In this document: one piece after another, positions 60,388 through 64,000 of the stretch
Layout: each line of letters opens with the position of its first letter
How positions within the stretch are numbered: the first letter of the stretch is position 1
Assembly (NCBI GenBank): GCA_964443225.1
Contig: CAYUCC010000016.1
Location: 1-64,000, forward strand
DNA: 64,000 bases
Direction of reading: 5' to 3'
Source of the DNA: SSC4 sp964443225
Lineage (GTDB): Bacteria > Chloroflexota > Anaerolineae > SSC4 > Amarolineaceae
Notes under the pieces: model-generated
Seen by the model: the letters and a program-made list of their open reading frames with translations, nothing else
Database searches by the model: none
What the model was told of the DNA's origin: nothing
Made by a program: the position numbers and the translations under genes

Positions 60388-60779
60388 GCAAGCAGGGCGG
60401 CGAAATGCCGATCTTTACGAAGTCGTACGACTTTCTGGCCTGGCTGCTGCCGCTCAGCGACCACTTTCCGCGTGCCCATCGCCATACCGTAACGCGACGC
60501 TTGCTGGATGCGGCGCTCGATTTCCAGGAGCTGCTGGTCGAAGCCAACAACCTGCGCGGCCAGGCGCGCCTCCATCGCCTGAACGACGCCAATGCGCAGT
60601 TAGAGAAGCTGCGGTTTTACCTGCGTCTGGCCCATCACTGGCATTGGATCAACCCGGGCCAATACGAGCATGCCGGCCGCCTGGTGGCAGAACTGGGTCG
60701 CCTGCTGGGTGGCTGGCAGAAAATTACACGGCAACAGCCGGCTTCGCCCAACGAAGCCGTTGTTGTAGGGACTGGCTGA
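60384..60779 (+). CDS. avd: Avd, DGR accessory variability determinant
   Basis: 131 aa from GTG 60384; ATG 60405 (MPIFTKSYDFLAWLLPLSDH) is the likelier mature start by family likeness. It is a four-helix bundle: FPRAHRHTVTRRLLDAALDF, EANNLRGQARLHRLNDANAQ, LEKLRFYLRLAHHWHWINPG, HAGRLVAELGRLLGGW. This pattern, rich in His/Arg and placed between RT and TR, is Avd. Known role: pentameric RNA-binding partner of the DGR RT needed for template-primed mutagenic cDNA synthesis. Confidence 0.93.
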   Translation: MSKQGGEMPIFTKSYDFLAWLLPLSDHFPRAHRHTVTRRLLDAALDFQELLVEANNLRGQARLHRLNDANAQLEKLRFYLRLAHHWHWINPGQYEHAGRLVAELGRLLGGWQKITRQQPASPNEAVVVGTG

Positions 60780-60780
60780 G

Positions 60781-60905
60781 ACGTTGCGTGGCGGGTCGTG
60801 GAACAACAACGAGAACAACGTCCGCTGTGCTAACCGCAACAACAACAACCCGAACAACGAGAACGACGATCTGGGGTTTCGGGTGGTGTTAGCGTCCCAC
60901 GGCTT
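60781..60905 (+). other. DGR template repeat (TR)
   Basis: Begins one base after the Avd stop. If translated in the VR frame it reads LRGGSWNNNENNVRCANRNN and onward, with 13 AAC codons; 11 of those 13 are altered in the VR. AAC is the codon DGRs favour because adenine mutation reaches many residues but never a stop. Confidence 0.97.
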
Positions 60906-61046
60906 CCTGTTGATGCTCCAGGCGATGGATCTGGAGATCGGCACCAGGGATTCTGCGCCGGCCACGGCTTGCGCAGCGAGGTTTGAAAGCCGGTGCAGCC
61001 AGTTCCTGTCCAGGCCGGTTGCGAGACTGGTCGGACACATACAGAA

Positions 61047-61098
61047 TTGGACTGCTCCCTGCCCGGGTCCACATTGTGGCCGGGTTGGAGCAGTCCAA
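61047..61098. other. Long bulged hairpin 3' of TR
   Basis: 12-bp outer stem TTGGACTGCTCC/GGAGCAGTCCAA, then inner stems CCCGG/CCGGG and CCAC/GTGG closed by ATT. Lies 142 nt after TR and ends 22 nt before the DUF4058 ATG, without a T-run. May be the structured 3' part of the TR RNA or a terminator-like element. Confidence 0.7.
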
Positions 61099-61120
61099 AT
61101 CCACGCCAGCAGGTGTATCG

Positions 61121-61894
61121 ATGCCAACACCCTTTCCGGGCATGGACCCCTACCTCGAACACCACACCCTGTGGCCCAACGTCCACAGCCGGCTCATCGT
61201 CGCGCTGGCCGACGACCTGGCCCTGCGCCTGCGTCCCCGCTACTACATTGCGGTCGAGGAACGCACGATCCTCAGCGGCCCTAACGACGTGACGTTCACC
61301 TTGCGCCCGGACGCCGCGGTGATCGAGCCGCAACCGCTGCACGAAGCGGTTGCGGTCTATGAGGCGGTCACCCACCGCCGCACCGTGCGCGTCCCGCTGC
61401 CCGACGAGATTCGCGAAACCTACCTGGAGATCCGCAGTGTCGCCGAGGACCACGTCGTCACCGTGGTCGAGCTGCTGTCACCCACCAACAAACGCCCGGG
61501 TGAGAGCCGCCGCCGCTACGAAGAAAACCGGCTGGCCATCTTCGGCTCACGCACCCACCTGGTCGAAATCGACCTGCTGCGCGCCGGCGAGCCAATGCCG
61601 ATGGACGGCTGCCCACCCGACGTCGCCTACCGCATCCTGATCAGCCGTGCCGAACGCCGTCCGCAGGCCGATCTGCTGGTCTTTGGTGTACGCGAACCCA
61701 TGCCGGCATTTGCGCTGCCCCTGCTGCGCGGCGACGACGAACCCACCGTGGCACTCAACCGCCTGCTGCACGACCTCTACGACCGCGCCGGGTTCGACCT
61801 GCGCATCGACTATTCCCAGCCGCCCGAACCGCCGCCGCCAGCTGAGGATGCAGCCTGGGCGGAAGCGCTGCTGCGCGCGTCGCCGGCAAGGTGA
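61121..61894 (+). CDS. DUF4058 family protein
   Basis: 257 aa from ATG 61121. PTPFPGMDPYLEHHTLWPNV HSRLIVALADDLALRLRPRY is the conserved opening of DUF4058; TYLEIRSVAEDHVVTVVELL SPTNKRPGE has the E..SP.NK motif. The family is widespread in Chloroflexota, cyanobacteria and planctomycetes; its function is unknown to me, though the E-x-x-SP.NK segment recalls restriction-like nucleases. The stop codon lies inside a repeat arm (GTGACCGGCACC). It follows the DGR but is probably not part of it. Confidence 0.88.
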   Translation: MPTPFPGMDPYLEHHTLWPNVHSRLIVALADDLALRLRPRYYIAVEERTILSGPNDVTFTLRPDAAVIEPQPLHEAVAVYEAVTHRRTVRVPLPDEIRETYLEIRSVAEDHVVTVVELLSPTNKRPGESRRRYEENRLAIFGSRTHLVEIDLLRAGEPMPMDGCPPDVAYRILISRAERRPQADLLVFGVREPMPAFALPLLRGDDEPTVALNRLLHDLYDRAGFDLRIDYSQPPEPPPPAEDAAWAEALLRASPAR

Positions 61895-61964
61895 CCGGCA
61901 CCTGCCTACCTTGCACCACCGCCGCGCGGCGATACACCCTCCACCATACCACGGTGCCGGTCAC
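61891..61964. repeat. 74-bp inverted-repeat element, copy 1
   Basis: Ends are GTGACCGGCACC (61891-61902) and GGTGCCGGTCAC (61953-61964); extended arms give 17 bp with one mismatch. It supplies the TGA stop of the DUF4058 gene. Confidence 0.88.
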
Positions 61965-62049
61965 TTTGCGTACACAGCCAAATCCTTGTCAGGCAGCCAG
62001 GTCAATGGTACAATGCAGCCGCGAAATCCTATGCACGCGGGAGGACAGT

Positions 62050-62295
62050 ATGACGCAGACACAGAGTACGCTGCAGCGCATCGAAGAGATCCTACCCCAG
62101 TTGCCTTTACCCCAGCTGGAGATGGTCTTGACTTTCACCGAATTCGTGCGCGAGCGAGCTGCGGTGGCAGGTGAAGATGACATGCTGTGGTCATCCATCG
62201 AACGCGAAAAAGCATACAGAACCAAGCATCCAGAGGACATACTCGAGCATGACTCAGACGATGAGCTCCTGGCGGTGCTGGATGCCCCAGCATGA
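62050..62295 (+). CDS. Small antitoxin-like protein
   Basis: 81 aa from ATG 62050 with GGAGG about seven bases upstream. TLQRIEEILPQLPLPQLEMV LTFTEFVRER is like the N-terminus of DUF2281-type antitoxins; the C-terminus DSDDELLAVLDAPA is acidic. The stop overlaps a start (ATGA) of a truncated frame. Probably an orphan antitoxin whose toxin gene has been lost. Confidence 0.65.
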   Translation: MTQTQSTLQRIEEILPQLPLPQLEMVLTFTEFVRERAAVAGEDDMLWSSIEREKAYRTKHPEDILEHDSDDELLAVLDAPA

Positions 62296-62369
62296 AGTAC
62301 AGAGTTTTGTACGTAGGACCAAAGTCTGACGATCTTTACGATGCACTCGGTTTGGGACGATCCCATTAG
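62292..62369 (+). pseudogene. Stub of the partner (toxin?) gene
   Basis: 25 codons, MKYRVLYVGPKSDDLYDALG and then a stop. It overlaps the preceding gene by ATGA and resembles the stub at 54716. Confidence 0.5.
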
Positions 62370-62408
62370 GCTCGCTCCAACGTCTGACCCCCAGTGCGCG
62401 CGTGGAAG

Positions 62409-62481
62409 GTGACCGGCACCGTCCTTCGTCAAGCATCGCGCGCGGCTGTTGCGTCACTCAGGACAACCAGGTGCCGGTCAC
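62409..62481. repeat. 73-bp inverted-repeat element, copy 2
   Basis: Same 12-bp ends (62409-62420 and 62470-62481). The interior is diverged apart from a central GCGCGGC. It lies in the 289-nt gap 62370-62658, which holds no gene. Confidence 0.85.
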
Positions 62482-62588
62482 GGCGGCGCGGGTTGGCGGT
62501 TTTACCTGCACCTCTTTCTCGTCAGCCACACCGTCACAAACCAACCCCCTCCCCACCAGCCGCTCCGCACCGCTCAAGCACCCTCGCC

Positions 62589-62662
62589 GTGACCGGCACC
62601 TGCGCGCAACGCAACGCTGGTGCGCGGCGAACCAACCTTTACCAGGCAACGGTGCCGGTCAC
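62589..62662. repeat. 74-bp inverted-repeat element, copy 3
   Basis: Ends 62589-62600 and 62651-62662. Its right arm supplies the TGA stop of the minus-strand gene at 62659-63438. Confidence 0.87.
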
Positions 62663-63438
62663 TTTGCATGATGAGTATGCACGCCGTGCACCATCAACGC
62701 ATAACTCCCTGGCTGCCTCAGCCCCCTGACCATCATCGACTGCGCGCCGGCAATCGCCGGCACCCGCGTGCCAATCTCGTCCACCCGCCGCCAATCGGCC
62801 ACCCAGACGTCGGTGCCGTTGTCGGCCAGCTGCTGGCGCAGGCGTTCGATCCCGGCCTGATCCATTCCGAAGCGCTTCTCCAACCCGGCCTCATCCGATG
62901 CAGCGGTTGGCCCGGCCCCGCGCGCTGCGCCGACGTCGGGCAGTGGCGGTAGGCCCAGCAGCGCCCGTGCCGAAGACCAGGCCAGGTAACAGACCTCCAG
63001 CTGCGCGGGATCGAAACCTGCCAGCCCGGCCGTCGCCAGATCGTAGTCATCGTAACGCAGGATGAGATCGAAGAGCGGCAGCACCGGCGCACTGTCCAGG
63101 TCCACGATGTCTTCGGGACCAAAACGATCGGCGGTGATGAAATAGGACTTGCCCAGGATGACGGCGTCCATGGGCGCCGGCAGCGTTTCGTAACCCGAGA
63201 CGATCAGGAATTTGGCCCGTCCCTTCAGGTTGTCCAGCGTTGGATGCACCACCAGCGTGCACTTCCCGTCAGCCGAACCAAAGACGTTGCGGTTTTCATC
63301 GACGACGCGAATGGCGTATTCGAGCGTGCCATCGGCGTCGCGGTCAGTGGGAAAAACACGCTCGCGAATCAACCAGCGTACCGAACCATCCTGCTGCACC
63401 CGAATACGACCCCCATAGGGCGGATCATGCTGCGGCAT
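62659..63438 (-). CDS. Protein of unknown function
   Basis: 259 aa from ATG 63438. GGRIRVQQDGSVRWLIRERV and TLEYAIRVVDENRNVFGSAD form a beta-rich N-terminal half; FGPEDIVDLDSAPVLPLFDL and DEAGLEKRFGMDQAGIERLR the helical second half. I do not recognise a family. It is divergent from the TPR gene across a 102-nt region with a double palindrome. The final residues (HTHHAK) come from sequence next to the 74-bp element, which may have shortened or extended the original protein. Confidence 0.72.
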   Translation of the reverse strand: MPQHDPPYGGRIRVQQDGSVRWLIRERVFPTDRDADGTLEYAIRVVDENRNVFGSADGKCTLVVHPTLDNLKGRAKFLIVSGYETLPAPMDAVILGKSYFITADRFGPEDIVDLDSAPVLPLFDLILRYDDYDLATAGLAGFDPAQLEVCYLAWSSARALLGLPPLPDVGAARGAGPTAASDEAGLEKRFGMDQAGIERLRQQLADNGTDVWVADWRRVDEIGTRVPAIAGAQSMMVRGLRQPGSYALMVHGVHTHHAK

Positions 63439-63457
63439 ACGACACCTCCTGTGTGAT

Positions 63458-63490
63458 AGAGTTGCAAACTCTTAAAGAGTTGGCAACTCT
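63458..63490. repeat. 33-nt double palindrome, intergenic
   Basis: AGAGTT-gca-AACTCT, spacer taa, AGAGTT-ggc-AACTCT: the same 15+3+15 layout as the in-gene elements at 903, 24880 and 38324, here between two divergent genes. Confidence 0.85.
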
Positions 63491-63540
63491 GCTCCCGGAA
63501 TTTGCGATCTGCGCCTGTCTGGCGACAATAGTTATCACCC

Positions 63541-64000
63541 ATGACGAATTCGTTCGATCCACCCTGCCCGCCCGACCTGGTCGAGTCCTTCTACCAGGCC
63601 TACAACGACACCACCGGCTCGCAGGCCGACCGCCTGGCCCGCTGCGGGGCGATCCTGGATGCCGTGCGCGCGTGCGCCCGGGTGGATACGACGTACCACG
63701 CCTGGAGCCTGTTGTTCGCCGGCATCCTGGCCAATGAACGCGCCCGCGATTGGGGCGAAGGCGAGCGTCTGTTCCGCGCCGCCCTGGCCACCAACCAGGG
63801 AAAAGACCCGCTGCTCGAAGCCCGCGCCGCCCTGGCCCTGGGCGTCACCTGCCACACCCTCGATCGCTGGGCCGAATCGTTGACCTTCTGCCGGCAGGCC
63901 CTTGACGCGCTGGCCGGTCTCGACAAACCGATCGACGTGGCTTCGGTCTGGACCAACATGGCCATCGCGTGCAGTGCCGGCTTCACCGCCGGCGCGTTTG
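63541..64000 (+). CDS. TPR-repeat protein (3' partial)
   Basis: The frame from ATG 63541 stays open to the window edge: 153 codons, no stop. It reads TNSFDPPCPPDLVESFYQAY then helical repeats: AWSLLFAGILANERARDWGE GERLFRAALATNQ and ARAALALGVTCHTLDRWAES LTFCRQALDAL, with the A-x-x-x-W/Y and A..L-type TPR spacing. Such TPR proteins in this group are often the sensor arm of long CHAT- or NB-ARC-containing regulators, so an effector may lie beyond the window. That is only a guess. Confidence 0.72.
   Translation, partial: MTNSFDPPCPPDLVESFYQAYNDTTGSQADRLARCGAILDAVRACARVDTTYHAWSLLFAGILANERARDWGEGERLFRAALATNQGKDPLLEARAALALGVTCHTLDRWAESLTFCRQALDALAGLDKPIDVASVWTNMAIACSAGFTAGAF

Noticed and set aside
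61121..61894. DUF4058 protein as a component of the DGR system
   Set aside because: The family is common away from DGRs, and a hairpin separates it from the TR; adjacency alone is not enough.

Overview
The window is GC-rich (low-to-mid 60s % by eye) and gene-dense. It carries no rRNA, tRNA, transposase, phage structural gene or CRISPR array. Very long NTPase-WD40 proteins, many small toxin-antitoxin pairs, DUF4058, AbiE-like pairs and families of small palindromic repeats suggest a large-genome, probably filamentous Chloroflexota (Anaerolineae/Caldilineae-like). This is inference: there is no phylogenetic marker gene.

Layout. (i) 1-18000: a caspase-nSTAND-WD40 protein cut by the left edge, a CHAT-nSTAND-WD40 protein, a decayed CHAT stub, an AbiEi/AbiEii pair, a second CHAT stub, and an EAD1-nSTAND-WD40 protein. 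(ii) 18100-23600: a membrane protein, a TumE-like toxin pair, gene debris with a truncated C39 peptidase, a stand-alone caspase, and a DUF4160/DUF2442 pair. (iii) 23600-43760: four large same-strand genes, three of them caspase-nSTAND-WD40 and one a stand-alone caspase. (iv) 43760-51100: a debris zone with truncated CHAT starts, a heavily broken caspase/nSTAND/WD40 composite and a gutted AAA-DUF234 ATPase, interleaved with intact PIN/RHH, Phd/RelE and nucleotidyltransferase TA pairs and an SDR. (v) 51060-53340: an MFS exporter with its TetR regulator and a clear palindromic operator. (vi) 53489-61100: an EAD1-FGE protein, a second DUF4160/DUF2442 pair, then SIR2, nSTAND-TM-FGE, DGR reverse transcriptase, Avd and a template repeat. 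(vii) 61121-64000: DUF4058, a small antitoxin-like gene with a toxin stub, three 74-bp inverted-repeat elements, an unknown protein and a TPR protein cut by the right edge.

How it works together (inference from known families). The large proteins share one chassis: an N-terminal effector or adaptor (caspase, CHAT, EAD1, or a separately encoded SIR2), a STAND ATPase switch, usually one membrane helix, then a C-terminal sensor (16-28 WD40 repeats, or an FGE/C-type-lectin fold). This is the architecture expected of NTP-dependent suicide or immune systems.

The strongest discovery is at 55476-60905. A complete diversity-generating retroelement rewrites the last ~40 residues of the FGE sensor of a SIR2-coupled nSTAND ATPase. 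TR and VR align over 125 nt with 16 mismatches, every one at a template adenine. This would be an immune-type switch whose receptor tip is hypermutated. Other notable signals are three kinds of repeat placed in frame inside the NTPase genes (33-nt double palindromes, G-rich heptamers, a short palindromic repeat), paired-cysteine loops in WD40 blades, and mosaic near-identity between the caspase paralogs.
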